From Microbacterium sp. SLBN-154 (GTDB lineage: Bacteria > Actinomycetota > Actinomycetes > Actinomycetales > Microbacteriaceae): a stretch of 64,000 bases of DNA. Below the pieces are notes generated by a model that worked only from the letters and a program-made list of their open reading frames with translations, did not search any database and was not told where the DNA came from. Both the position numbers and the translations under genes were made by a program. How positions within the stretch are numbered: the stretch's first letter is position 1; each line of letters starts with the position of its first letter. This document shows positions 32,530 through 40,881 of the stretch, one piece after another. The DNA lies in contig NZ_VFNL01000001.1 of the NCBI RefSeq assembly GCF_006715565.1, positions 3,100,001 through 3,164,000 of the forward strand. Direction: 5' to 3'.

Positions 32530-33719
32530 ATGTGGCAGGAATGGCTGCAGTTCGCCATCGCGATGGTCATCGCCGTGATCGGAGCCATCGCGGTCGCCCT
32601 GATGGTCACCGGCGCGATGCGCCTGTTCGTGCGGAGACGGCAGTGGCCGGCATCCCTCATCACCCGCGCGCGCCGGCCGTTCCGCGCCTTCGTCCTGGTG
32701 ATCGCGCTGTGGATCGCGATCGCCGTGACCTTCCCCGATCCCGCGTGGAAACCCGCGCTGAACCACGCGATGACGATCGTGACGATCATCGTCGGGGCGT
32801 GGCTCGTGGGGCGCTGGTGCTCTTCCTCTCCGACCTCGCTCTCGGTCGGTACCGCATCGACGTGCCCGACAACCGGGTCGCGCGACGGATCCGCACGCAG
32901 ACGCTGATCCTCCGGCGCCTCGCGATCGCGATCATCGTGGTGCTCGCGGGCGGGGCCATCCTGCTGACCTTCCCCGAGGTGCGCGCGGTGGGAGCGAGTG
33001 TGTTGGCGTCGGCCGGGATCGCGTCGGTCATCGCGGGACTCGCCGCCCAGTCGGTGCTGGCGAACATGTTCGCGGGCATCCAACTCGTCTTCAGTGAGGC
33101 CCTGCGCGTCGATGACGTCGTGGTCGTCGAGGGCGAGTGGGGGCGTGTCGGAGAGATCACGCTCAGCTATGTGGTGCTCGACCTCTGGGACGAACGGCGC
33201 CTGGTGCTGCCGTGCACGTACTTCACCACGACGCCCTTCGAGAACTGGACCCGGCAGGGCAGCGCACTTCTCGGCGCCGTCGAGCTCGACGTCGACTGGC
33301 GGGTGTCGCCGTCGAAGATGCGCGACCAGCTCACCCGCGTCGTGGCCGACAGCGACCTGTGGGACGGACGCACCGCGGTGCTGCAGGTCACCGACGCCGT
33401 CGCCGGGTATGTGCGGGTGCGCATCCTCGTCTCGGCCGTCGACGCCCCCACCCTGTTCGACCTGCGCTGCGCCGTCCGCGAGGCGATGGTCACCTGGATG
33501 CAGCGGACCATGCCCACCGCTCTCCCGACCCAGCGGGTGCTCCTCACCGAGGCCGGCGCAGACGGCGACGAGACGGCCGAAGCCGAGGAGCCGCGCCCTG
33601 ACACGGGCGGCCTGTTCACCGGCAGCGCAGAAGCCGTCGAGCGGGCAAGCGCGTTCACACAGGCGATCCCCGTCGTCGGCGGCGCAGGGGACGGCGCCGA
33701 GGCGCGACCCGAGCGCTGA
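32530..33719 (+). pseudogene. MscS-family mechanosensitive channel, frameshifted
   Basis: The N-terminal part starts at the ATG at 32530 (ribosome-binding site CGGAGGA) and runs in frame to about 32811, reading IVGAWLVG. The homologous continuation ALVLFLSDLALGRYRIDV is in the -1 frame and runs to 33719. The break is at a run of four G (32808-32811). The joined product would have about 396 residues with four membrane helices and the channel signature LAAQSVLANMFAGIQL then EALRVDDVVVVEGEWGRVGEI. As written, the first frame ends at 32907, giving about 125 residues. It could be a sequencing error, a true mutation or a slippage site. Confidence 0.8.
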
Positions 33720-33722
33720 GGG

Positions 33723-33980
33723 TCAGGACTGCTTGGCCTCGCGGAGCGCCGTGCTCAGGCGATCGGCGGACACCCGCCAGTAGGTGTGGAGCCGCCCGTC
33801 GATCAGCACGACGGGGATCTTCTCCCACCATTCGGCGTGCAGTGCGGGGTCATCGACGATCGAGCGGTGCTCGACGGTGACCTCGTCCTCGGGGAAGTCG
33901 GCGACCACGGCCTCGACGACGCCCTGCGCGACATCGCACAGGTGGCAGTCGGGCTTTCCGATGACGGTGAGGGTGGTCAC
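33723..33980 (-). CDS. Glutaredoxin-like (DUF836-type) thiol protein
   Basis: 85 residues with a CxxC redox motif, VIGKPDCHLCDVAQ (Cys12, Cys15), and a cis-proline region KIPVVLIDGRLHTYWRV, giving a compact thioredoxin fold. The GTG start at 33980 is preferred over the ATG at 33989 because a TAAAAT hexamer ends seven bases before it, which would put the ATG upstream of the transcript start. It is convergent with the channel gene; the two stops are three bases apart. Confidence 0.82.
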   Translation of the reverse strand: MTTLTVIGKPDCHLCDVAQGVVEAVVADFPEDEVTVEHRSIVDDPALHAEWWEKIPVVLIDGRLHTYWRVSADRLSTALREAKQS

Positions 33981-33987
33981 ATCCGCC

Positions 33988-33993
33988 ATTTTA
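33988..33993 (-). promoter_or_regulatory. -10 element of the glutaredoxin-like gene (leaderless)
   Basis: TAAAAT on the minus strand, a near-consensus -10, seven bases before the GTG at 33980. It overlaps the alternative ATG. Confidence 0.55.
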
Positions 33994-34111
33994 CGGCGGT
34001 GTGGGAGGGGCGGGGCGGTCGCGCCGTTTCGCTTTGCCCTTCCCCGCGCGCCATGCGCCGAGAAAGGGACAGAGCGGATGCCGCGGAGCGGCGTCGCCCG
34101 CGGCAGCGGCG

Positions 34112-34405
34112 TCAGCGCTCGAGGGGGAAGCCCGCTTCGGCCCACGCCATCGTGCCGCCCTCGACGTTGGTGGCGTCGTAGCCGCGTGCCTCGAGCGCCT
34201 CGATGACGCGCGCCGAGCGCCCGCCCATGGCGCAGACGACGCGGAACGGCCCCTCGGGCAACTCGTCGAGCCGCTCGCCGAGTGTCGACATCGGCAGGTT
34301 GACCGCGCCGGGCACGCGTCCCTCGGCGAACTCGTGCTCTTCGCGAACGTCCACGAGGGGCAGGTTCGGGTTCTGCTGCAGTTCCTGAACGGTGATCGTC
34401 TTCAT
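34112..34405 (-). CDS. Single-domain rhodanese-like protein
   Basis: 97 residues, one rhodanese domain. The N-terminal PLVDVREEHEFAEGRVPGAVNLPM is the family signature, and the active-site loop is VVCAMGGRSARV with catalytic Cys58. Such proteins carry persulfide sulfur. The start has a GGAGG ribosome-binding site. It lies in the same direction as the CxxC protein but about 120 bp upstream of it, with that gene having its own promoter. Confidence 0.88.
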   Translation of the reverse strand: MKTITVQELQQNPNLPLVDVREEHEFAEGRVPGAVNLPMSTLGERLDELPEGPFRVVCAMGGRSARVIEALEARGYDATNVEGGTMAWAEAGFPLER

Positions 34406-34493
34406 GATTCCTCCGAACGTCGGATGCCGGGGCGAACGGCGCCACGAACACGAAGCGCCCGTCCATCGGACAGGCGCTCGGTGTCGGTGCCGC

Positions 34494-34592
34494 TTACTTC
34501 TTGTTGCGGCGCTGGTGGCGAGTCTTGCGAAGCAGCTTGCGGTGCTTCTTCTTCGCCATGCGCTTGCGGCGCTTCTTGATGACTGAACCCAC
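34494..34592 (-). CDS. Small ribosomal subunit protein bS22 (AURKAIP1/COX24-like)
   Basis: 32 residues, too short for ordinary gene callers. The product begins MGSVIKKRRKRMAKKKHRKL and ends in a further Arg/Lys-rich stretch, closely matching the tiny basic protein bS22 described on the mycobacterial small ribosomal subunit (annotated elsewhere as AURKAIP1/COX24 domain protein). The start is GTG at 34592 with GAGG six bases upstream. It follows the BldC-like gene by 83 bp, the same neighbourhood as in mycobacteria. Confidence 0.85.
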   Translation of the reverse strand: MGSVIKKRRKRMAKKKHRKLLRKTRHQRRNKK

Positions 34593-34675
34593 GGAAAACC
34601 TCACTATGTCGGGGTCTGATCGCACGGGCATGCACGATCGGGAACGGGCAAAAGCGGAAAATGCCTCGGGTCAGT

Positions 34676-34867
34676 CTAGCCGACGTCGGCGATGGGCCGC
34701 TGCAGGGCCTCGGTGACCGCCGATTCGGGCACCCGGTAGCTGCGTCCGAACCGGACGGCGGGAAGCTCCCCAGCGTGCACGAGACGGTAGACCGTCATCT
34801 TCGACACCCGCATGAGCTCGGCCACCTCGGCGACGGTGAGGAAGCGGACATCCGGCAAATCAGCCAC
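34676..34867 (-). CDS. BldC/excisionase-like helix-turn-helix protein
   Basis: 63 residues, almost entirely one MerR-type winged helix-turn-helix: RFLTVAEVAELMRVSKMTVYRLVHAGELPAVRFGRSYRVPESAV. This is the stand-alone DNA-binding domain of the BldC family, which binds direct repeats cooperatively in actinomycetes. The GTG start at 34867 is supported by AAGGGGG upstream; the frame stays open to 34996, but the added residues are not family-like. It precedes the bS22 gene on the same strand. Confidence 0.85.
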   Translation of the reverse strand: MADLPDVRFLTVAEVAELMRVSKMTVYRLVHAGELPAVRFGRSYRVPESAVTEALQRPIADVG

Positions 34868-34992
34868 GGTGCCCCCTTCCGGCGCTCGGCTCGTTTTCTG
34901 CAGTTCTGCTGGGCCTACTTTATGGGGTCGCCGCGACGCGTGTAAACCCGTGTGACTCGTGAGTTCTTGGCAAGCCTCCGGTGTGTGAACGC

Positions 34993-35928
34993 TCACTGCG
35001 CGGCGGAACCCCTCGGGCGCCGCGCGCGGGCCTCGCGCGCCGCGACACGCATCGCCGTCCGCGCCGTCCGCAGCGCCTTCTCCGCCTGCCGAACTCCGCG
35101 GCGAGCCTCGCGATACCGCCGGTCGTCGGCGATATCGGCGTCGTCGGATTCGGGCCAGGGAGCGGATGCAAGGGGCACGGAAACGTCGGTGGCGAGGGCG
35201 TCGATGTGGGCGGCGACGCCGTCGAGACTGAGTTCGAGGATGAAGGCGAACGGGTCCGTCTCATCGAGGAAGACGCCCGCGTCGATGGCGGCGCGTAGGT
35301 CGGGGAACGCGTCGGCGGTGATGAGGTGGCGGAACACCGCGTCTTCGCTTCGCGCGACCGCATCGGAGTCCGCCCCTCGCTCCCGCTCGATGCGGGCATA
35401 GGCCGCGAAGACGATCCCCGCCCATCGCGCGTGGCCGGTGACCAGCAGAACCACTGCGAGGCGCTCGCTGGCAGGGAGGGGCGTGTCGGCGAGGGCATGG
35501 AGACCCGCATCCATCCATGCGGCGCTGTTCGGCGTGGTCGGCGCTCCCGTGATCGGAATGTCGAGAAGCCAAGGGTGTGTCAGGTACAGCGCCACCTGCT
35601 CGCGGTAGAGCGCACGGATCCCATCCCGCCACTGCCCCGCGGACCTCGCCTCGTCGGACGGGAGACCGGTCGCCTCCTCCTGCATCAGGAGGATGAGGTC
35701 TTCCTTTGCACTGACGTAGCGGTACAGCGACATCGGCGTGTAGCCGAGCTTGGCGGCGACCGCAGCCATGGACACCGCCGACAGACCTTCCGAGTCGGCG
35801 ATCTCGACCGCGGCGTCGACGATCCGCTCGACGCTCATCTCGCGTTTCGGGCCTCGCTGAGGGCTCGCTGCGACGCCCCATGCGAGGGCGACGCCGCGAG
35901 GAAGGTCGAAATCGCCGTCATCCGTCAT
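34993..35928 (-). CDS. TetR family regulator (TetR_C type) of the DrrAB-like exporter
   Basis: 311 residues, longer than most TetR proteins. The DNA-binding part is SVERIVDAAVEIADSEGLSAVSMAAVAAKLG then YTPMSLYRYVSAKEDLILLM (about residues 28-80). The middle resembles the tetracycline-repressor C-terminal domain. The last ~40 residues are a basic helical tail (RYREARRGVRQAEKALRTAR). It is divergent from the ABC exporter genes, with a 21-bp palindrome between. The start is supported by TAGGCT six bases upstream. Confidence 0.88.
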   Translation of the reverse strand: MTDDGDFDLPRGVALAWGVAASPQRGPKREMSVERIVDAAVEIADSEGLSAVSMAAVAAKLGYTPMSLYRYVSAKEDLILLMQEEATGLPSDEARSAGQWRDGIRALYREQVALYLTHPWLLDIPITGAPTTPNSAAWMDAGLHALADTPLPASERLAVVLLVTGHARWAGIVFAAYARIERERGADSDAVARSEDAVFRHLITADAFPDLRAAIDAGVFLDETDPFAFILELSLDGVAAHIDALATDVSVPLASAPWPESDDADIADDRRYREARRGVRQAEKALRTARTAMRVAAREARARRPRGSAAQ

Positions 35929-35934
35929 GCGTCA

Positions 35935-35940
35935 AGCCTA
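35935..35940 (-). promoter_or_regulatory. -10 element of the tetR gene (leaderless)
   Basis: TAGGCT on the minus strand, six bases before the ATG at 35928. Confidence 0.55.
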
Positions 35941-35951
35941 GGACTATCTAC

Positions 35952-35991
35952 GCCATAAACAGTGTGTTACCGTCATAAACAGTTTATGACG
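35952..35991. promoter_or_regulatory. TetR operator upstream of the drrA-like gene
   Basis: 35971-35991 is a perfect palindrome with ten-base arms (CGTCATAAAC / GTTTATGACG) around one A. An imperfect copy starts at 35952 (CCATAAACAGTGTGTTAC), sharing the half-site CATAAACAG and 19 bp away. The block is strikingly AT-rich in this genome and sits just before the ribosome-binding site TAGGAGG of the exporter genes. Confidence 0.65.
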
Positions 35992-36005
35992 TATAGGAGG
36001 TTATC

Positions 36006-36932
36006 ATGGGCTATCAGGAACGGCGCGGGGAAGGGGACGAGTCCGCGATCCGAATGACTAGAGTCGTCAAGCGCTTCGGCTCGCAACGAGTCCTCGACGA
36101 GATCGACCTCGCCGTTGCGCGAGGCGAGATCTTCGCGCTTCTCGGCGCGAACGGGGCGGGCAAGACGACAACCGTCGAAATTCTCACCACGCTCTCACCC
36201 CTCGACGGGGGCAGCGCGCAGGTGGCGGGCTGGGACGTGGCCACGCACCCTGACGAGGTGCAGCGACGCATCGCACTCACCGGCCAATCCGCCGCCGTCG
36301 ACGACGTCCTCAGCGGTCACGAGAACCTCGTGATGGTGGCGCGGCTGTGCGGACTGTCACGGCGTCGTGCGAGAACGCGAGCGGCCGAGCTGCTCGAGCA
36401 ATTCGCCCTCGCCGACGCCGGAGCGCGCCGTGCCGGAACATATTCGGGCGGCATGCGGCGACGTCTCGACCTCGCCCTCAGTTTCGTCGTGCGCCCCGAG
36501 GTGCTCTTCCTCGATGAACCGACCACCGGCCTCGACGCGCGCAGCCGTCGTGAGCTCTGGCAGGTGATCCGCTCGCTCCGCGACGCCGGCACCACGGTGC
36601 TCCTCACCACGCAGTATCTCGAGGAAGCCGACGAGCTCGCGGACCGGATCGCCGTACTGAACGGCGGGCGGATCGTCGCCGTCGGCACCCCGACCGAGTT
36701 GAAGGCCCGCGTCGGCGACGAGTCCGTCGAGGTGCGTGATGCGGTTGGGATGCTGCGCGGCCACATCCCGACCGACGGCAGCCTCTCGGCAGTCCGGGCC
36801 GCCCTCGACGAGCTTGCCGCCGCCGGCCTCGACGGCAGCGTCGTCCTGCGCCGCCCGACCCTCGATGACGTGTTCTTCTCCCTGACCGAATCGCCGTCCG
36901 CCGGCGACCTTCGAGAAGGGATCCCCGCATGA
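36006..36932 (+). CDS. DrrA-like ABC exporter ATP-binding protein
   Basis: 308 residues. Walker A is LLGANGAGKTTTVEIL, the Q-loop region is ALTGQSAAVDDVLSG (DrrA-type), the signature is YSGGMRRRLDLA, Walker B is VLFLDEPTTGLD, and the H-loop region is VLLTTQYLEEADELAD, where Gln replaces the usual His as in DrrA proteins. The C-terminus has a DrrA-type extension (TLDDVFFSLTE). It powers the following ABC-2 permease and probably exports a drug or hydrophobic metabolite. A strong TAGGAGG ribosome-binding site precedes it. Confidence 0.9.
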   Translation: MGYQERRGEGDESAIRMTRVVKRFGSQRVLDEIDLAVARGEIFALLGANGAGKTTTVEILTTLSPLDGGSAQVAGWDVATHPDEVQRRIALTGQSAAVDDVLSGHENLVMVARLCGLSRRRARTRAAELLEQFALADAGARRAGTYSGGMRRRLDLALSFVVRPEVLFLDEPTTGLDARSRRELWQVIRSLRDAGTTVLLTTQYLEEADELADRIAVLNGGRIVAVGTPTELKARVGDESVEVRDAVGMLRGHIPTDGSLSAVRAALDELAAAGLDGSVVLRRPTLDDVFFSLTESPSAGDLREGIPA

Positions 36933-37726
36933 CCACCGTTGCCGCAGCCCCTACCGTCCGTCCCCGCCTCGCCGGAATGACGGCCGAACGCGTCTTCGTC
37001 GGCCGAAGCCTCCTCCACTCCCTTCGTGACGGCGAGTCGCTTCTTATGGCGGTCCTCCTGCCGGTCCTGCTGATGCTGATGTTCACCTTCGTCTTCGGCG
37101 CCTCGATCGATCCCACCGGGGACTATGTGAACTACGTCGTGCCCGGCATCATCTTGACGTGCGCCGGGTTCGGCGCCTCATCGACCGCCCTGGCGGTGGC
37201 GAGCGACATGCGAAACGGCATCATCGACCGGTTCCGCACGATGCCTCTTCGCTCCAGCGCGGTACTGACCGGGCACGTCGTCGCCAGTCTCGTGCGGAAC
37301 CTCATCGCCACTGTGGTCGTCATCGGAGTGGCGCTGCTCGTCGGATTCCGACCGACGGCCGACATCGCCGGGTGGATCGGAGCGCTCGGCGTGGTGGCGC
37401 TGTGGATCCTCGCCATCACCTATCTCTTCGCGGCCATCGGGCTCGCCGCGGGCAGCCCCGAAGGTGCGAACGCGTACGGCTTCATCCTGCTGTTCCTGCC
37501 GTACCTGTCCAGTGCGTACGTACGGGTGGAGACCCTGCCTGACTGGCTGCAATGGGTGGCGGCGAATCAGCCGGTGACGCCGATCATCGAGACCATCCGG
37601 GCCCTGCTCATGCGCGAGGCGGTCGGCAGCGAGCTCTGGTGGGCACTCGGATGGTGCGCCGTGATCCTCGCCGCCGCCATCGGCTGGGGCTCATGGCTGT
37701 TCCCGCGTCGCACACGTCGTGGCTGA
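36929..37726 (+). CDS. DrrB-like ABC-2 type permease
   Basis: 265 residues with six membrane helices. The N-terminal soluble stretch includes RSLLHSLRDGESLLMAVLLPVLLMLMF, a DrrB-type start. The family motif region YVVPGIILTCAGFGASSTAL and RTMPLRSSAVLTGHVVASL are visible. It overlaps the drrA-like gene by four bases (ATGA). It should form the membrane channel of a two-component exporter under the adjacent TetR regulator. The substrate is unknown. Confidence 0.88.
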   Translation: MTTVAAAPTVRPRLAGMTAERVFVGRSLLHSLRDGESLLMAVLLPVLLMLMFTFVFGASIDPTGDYVNYVVPGIILTCAGFGASSTALAVASDMRNGIIDRFRTMPLRSSAVLTGHVVASLVRNLIATVVVIGVALLVGFRPTADIAGWIGALGVVALWILAITYLFAAIGLAAGSPEGANAYGFILLFLPYLSSAYVRVETLPDWLQWVAANQPVTPIIETIRALLMREAVGSELWWALGWCAVILAAAIGWGSWLFPRRTRRG

Positions 37727-37732
37727 CGCGGT

Positions 37733-38146
37733 TCAGCGCCCGGGCAGCTTCTTCAGCGCGTTCGCGACGGCGTGCTGAGCGGACGCCGCGGCGCGCCCGA
37801 CGAGCTCGGCCGCGTGCGCCGCAGGCTCGGGGAGAGAGATCAGCGCGGCGGCATCGGCGGCGACGAGCTCGGGGGTGTCGAGGAAGGGCACGAGCCAGTC
37901 GTCGATCTCATCGAGGGGCGCCGACAGCAGGCTGTAGTAGCGGTGCTGGCCGACCTCGCGCACCGAGACGAGGTGCGCCTCGCGCAGCACCTTCAGGTGC
38001 TTGGATACCGTCGGCTGGCTGACACCGAGGGCGCTCACGATCTGCGACACGCTCGTGCCGTTCTCACCGGCGGTGGAGCGATCGAGCAGGAGCCTGAGGA
38101 TGTCGCGTCGCGTCCCGTCTGCGATCACGTCGAAGATGTCCGCCAT
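37733..38146 (-). CDS. ArsR family transcriptional regulator
   Basis: 137 residues. The winged helix-turn-helix is DGTRRDILRLLL, then SVSQIVSALGVSQPTVSKHLKVLREAHLVSVREVGQHRYYSL. There is no cysteine metal-binding set (no CxC), so it is not a classical arsenic sensor. The C-terminal part is Ala-rich and helical. It is divergent from the potassium uptake genes, with 69 bp between, so it might control them; that is inference. The start has TAACCT six bases upstream. Confidence 0.87.
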   Translation of the reverse strand: MADIFDVIADGTRRDILRLLLDRSTAGENGTSVSQIVSALGVSQPTVSKHLKVLREAHLVSVREVGQHRYYSLLSAPLDEIDDWLVPFLDTPELVAADAAALISLPEPAAHAAELVGRAAASAQHAVANALKKLPGR

Positions 38147-38152
38147 GGCATT

Positions 38153-38158
38153 AGGTTA
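38153..38158 (-). promoter_or_regulatory. -10 element of the arsR gene (leaderless)
   Basis: TAACCT on the minus strand, six bases before the ATG at 38146. On the plus strand TACCAT (38178-38183) is a candidate -10 for the trkH gene. Confidence 0.5.
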
Positions 38159-38215
38159 GTGCCGCCCAGCGGCGGAGTACCATGACTGAGGTTTTCTCGG
38201 CGAAAGGGGCGCTGC

Positions 38216-39652
38216 ATGCCGACGGGCCAGGCACGTGCGGCGTGGCGCCGAGTCCGCGCCGTCGGCGAACGCGCCTGGGACGCGCTGCGCAACCTCACCA
38301 CCTCTTCCCCCGCGCGCTTCGCCGTGCTGGTGTTCGCGTCGCTGATCCTCGTCTTCACCGCGCTGCTGTCGCTGCCCGCGTCGACCTATGCCGGGCGGCT
38401 CCCCCTCGCCGATGCGCTGTTCACCGCCGTCTCGACGATCTGCGTCACCGGCCTGACGACCGTCGACATCGCGACGACCTTCTCGCCGTTCGGGAAGGTC
38501 GTCATCTTCCTCGGCATGAACATCGGCGGCATGGGCGTGCTCACGCTGGCCTCGATCCTCGGCCTGATCATCTCCAAGCGTCTGGGACTCCGGGCCAAGC
38601 TCATCGCCGCCAGCGACACCAACCCGCTCCGCAGCCACGGCGGACCGGTGAACGAGGGCCAGGCGGTGCGGCTCGGCGAAGTCGGTCAGCTGCTGCGGAC
38701 GGTCGCGCTCTCCACGCTGCTCATCGAGGCGGTCGTCGCGATCGCCCTCTACCCGAGCCTGCTCCTTGCGGGAATCGGTCCGATCGAGGCGCTGTGGGAG
38801 GCTCCGTTCTACGCGGTCTCGGCGTTCACGAACACCGGCTTCACCCCCAACATCGGCGGCATCGCGCCGTTCGCCGACGACTACGTGCTGCTGACCATCC
38901 TCATGATCGCGGTCTTCCTCGGCAGCATCGGCTTCCCCGTCATCTACGCCCTGTACAAGAACGTCTGGCACGTCAAGGCGTGGTCGCTGCACACCAAGCT
39001 CACACTCATCACCACGTCGGTCCTGTTCGTGCTGGGCGCCGGGGCCTTCCTCACCCTCGAATACGCCAACCCGGGCACCTTCGGTTCGATGGACGCCTGG
39101 GACACCACGTTCCAGGCCTTCTTCCTCTCCGCCATGACACGGTCAGGGGGATTCGCCGTCGTCGACATCGGCGAGCTGTACGGATCGTCACTCGTCGTCG
39201 GATCGATGCTCATGTTCGTCGGCGGCGGCTCGGCCTCCACCGCCGGCGGCATCAAGGTCACCACCCTCGCCGTCCTCGCCCTGGCCGTGTGGTCGGAGGC
39301 GAAGGGCCGCCAGTCGGTCGAGGTCTTCGGGCGCCGCATCCCCAGCGACGTGCAGCGCGTGGCCCTGTCGGTCGTGGCGTGGGGCGCGACGATCGTCGCC
39401 CTGTCGACGATCACCATTGCGCAGATCACCCAGGCACCCGTCGACGAGGTGCTCTTCGACGTCATCTCGGCGTTCGGCACCGTGGGCCTGTCGACCGGTC
39501 TGACGATGGAGCTTCCCGACTCCGCCGTGTACGTGCAGGCCCTCACCATCTTCATGGGCCGCATTGGTACAGTGACTCTCGCCGCGGCCGTGGCCGCGTC
39601 ATCCCGTTCGCAGCTCTACTCGCTGCCCGTGGAAAGGCCGATCGTTGGGTGA
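38216..39652 (+). CDS. TrkH/KtrB-type potassium uptake channel subunit
   Basis: 478 residues with the four repeated pore units (helix-P-loop-helix) of the TrkH/KtrB superfamily. Selectivity-filter glycine regions are seen: TVSTICVTGLTT, SAFTNTGFTPN, MTRSGGFAVVD and SAFGTVGLST. MFVGGGSASTAGGIKVTT is the conserved intramembrane-loop segment of the third unit. It moves potassium (with sodium or protons) across the membrane under control of the TrkA-like protein encoded next, whose gene overlaps by eight bases. The ribosome-binding site is GAAAGGGG. Confidence 0.93.
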   Translation: MPTGQARAAWRRVRAVGERAWDALRNLTTSSPARFAVLVFASLILVFTALLSLPASTYAGRLPLADALFTAVSTICVTGLTTVDIATTFSPFGKVVIFLGMNIGGMGVLTLASILGLIISKRLGLRAKLIAASDTNPLRSHGGPVNEGQAVRLGEVGQLLRTVALSTLLIEAVVAIALYPSLLLAGIGPIEALWEAPFYAVSAFTNTGFTPNIGGIAPFADDYVLLTILMIAVFLGSIGFPVIYALYKNVWHVKAWSLHTKLTLITTSVLFVLGAGAFLTLEYANPGTFGSMDAWDTTFQAFFLSAMTRSGGFAVVDIGELYGSSLVVGSMLMFVGGGSASTAGGIKVTTLAVLALAVWSEAKGRQSVEVFGRRIPSDVQRVALSVVAWGATIVALSTITIAQITQAPVDEVLFDVISAFGTVGLSTGLTMELPDSAVYVQALTIFMGRIGTVTLAAAVAASSRSQLYSLPVERPIVG

Positions 39653-40316
39653 TCGCATCAGGGGGGACGCGCCCGTCCTCGTCATCGGGCTCGGGCGCTT
39701 CGGCGCCGCCTGCGCCGGCGAGCTCGACCGGCTCGAGCGCGAAGTCCTCGCGATCGACGAGAGCCTCGAGCTCGTGCAGAAGTGGTCGGACCGGGTCACC
39801 CACACCGTCCAGGCCGACGCGCGCAACATCGATGCGCTCAAGCAGATCGGCGCCCAGGACTTCCAGGTCGCCGTCGTCGCGGTCGGGTCGCTCATCGAGG
39901 CATCCGTCCTCATCACCGCCAACCTCGTCGACCTGAAGGTGCCGCAGATCTGGGCGAAGGCGGTCTCGCAGTCGCACGGCAAGATCCTCGCCCGCGTCGG
40001 CGCGAACCATGTCATCTACCCCGAGCGCGAAGCCGGCGAGCGCGTCGCCCACCTCGTCAGCGGCCGCATGCTCGACTTCATCCGCTTCGACGACGACTTC
40101 GTGCTGGCCAAGATGTACCCGCCGAAGTTCATCCGCGGCGTGGGCCTGAATGAATCCGGCGTCCGCACGAAGTACAACGTCACGGTCGTCGGCGTGAAGA
40201 GCCCCGGCAAGCCGTTCCGCTACGCCGAGGCCAACACGGTCGTCACCAACCACGACCTCATCATCGTCTCGGGCACGAACTCCGACATCGAGCGGTTCGC
40301 GGCGCTCGATCGGTGA
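39645..40316 (+). CDS. TrkA/KtrA-type potassium channel regulatory protein
   Basis: 223 residues. The RCK_N Rossmann domain starts with VLVIGLGRFGAACAGEL and has the acidic end of the second strand (AIDE) for NAD(H) or ATP/ADP binding; a C-terminal RCK_C domain follows (about residues 140-223). It gates the TrkH/KtrB pore from the cytoplasm. The start is TTG at 39645 inside the trkH gene, with GGAAAGG upstream; no better start exists at this position. Confidence 0.9.
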   Translation: MGDRIRGDAPVLVIGLGRFGAACAGELDRLEREVLAIDESLELVQKWSDRVTHTVQADARNIDALKQIGAQDFQVAVVAVGSLIEASVLITANLVDLKVPQIWAKAVSQSHGKILARVGANHVIYPEREAGERVAHLVSGRMLDFIRFDDDFVLAKMYPPKFIRGVGLNESGVRTKYNVTVVGVKSPGKPFRYAEANTVVTNHDLIIVSGTNSDIERFAALDR

Positions 40317-40475
40317 TCGGGTCGTCCCGAACTCCTGAACAACTCCTCAAGAATCGGCCGGCAGGCCGGCGGAACCGGTTCCACCGGCTCGGAGCGCGCG
40401 AATTGCAGGAGTTACGCACACGTCGAGACCGTCAATCCCGTCGCGGCTGTCGGAAGTCCGCGCCAAAATGCCCGC

Positions 40476-40853
40476 ATGACGGACAGACAGCAGACGGATG
40501 CCGCGGCGCGCCGCTTCATCGACAGCTACCTCGCCGCCTGGCGTTCCAATGAGCCCGACGACATCAGGGCCCTCTTCACAGAGGACGCCGAGCTGAGGTT
40601 CGAGCCGTGGACGACGGCGTTCACCGGTCACGACGCGATCGTGGCCGAATGGCTGCGGCGACAGGACGAACCCGACTCGTTCACCTTCACGTGGGATGTC
40701 GCGGGCGTCGACGGCGACCGCGCGTTCATCCAGGCCGAAACGGTCTACGCGGGTGGCCGGAGTTACAGCAACCTCTGGGTGATCGACCTCGCCCCGGATG
40801 GCCGGGCGCGGTCGTTCGTCGAATGGTGGATGGACCGCTCGAAGACCAGCTGA
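40476..40853 (+). CDS. NTF2-like (SnoaL-type) protein
   Basis: 125 residues with an NTF2-like fold: ARRFIDSYLAAWRSNEPDDIRALFTEDAELRFEPW at the N-terminus and GRARSFVEWWMDRS at the end. Members include small isomerases, hydrolases and structural modules, so no reaction can be named. It is monocistronic. A CAAAAT hexamer six bases before the ATG suggests a leaderless transcript. The preceding 160 bp contain a perfect GGAACCGGTTCC palindrome (40371-40382) and no gene. Confidence 0.75.
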   Translation: MTDRQQTDAAARRFIDSYLAAWRSNEPDDIRALFTEDAELRFEPWTTAFTGHDAIVAEWLRRQDEPDSFTFTWDVAGVDGDRAFIQAETVYAGGRSYSNLWVIDLAPDGRARSFVEWWMDRSKTS

Positions 40854-40881
40854 CGCCCGCCTCGCATCACGCCCGGGGTAC

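Noticed and set aside
32806..32815. Programmed -1 frameshift at the MscS gene
   Set aside because: Only a plain GGGG run is present; there is no X XXY YYZ slippery heptamer, and no clear downstream pseudoknot, so error or mutation is likelier.
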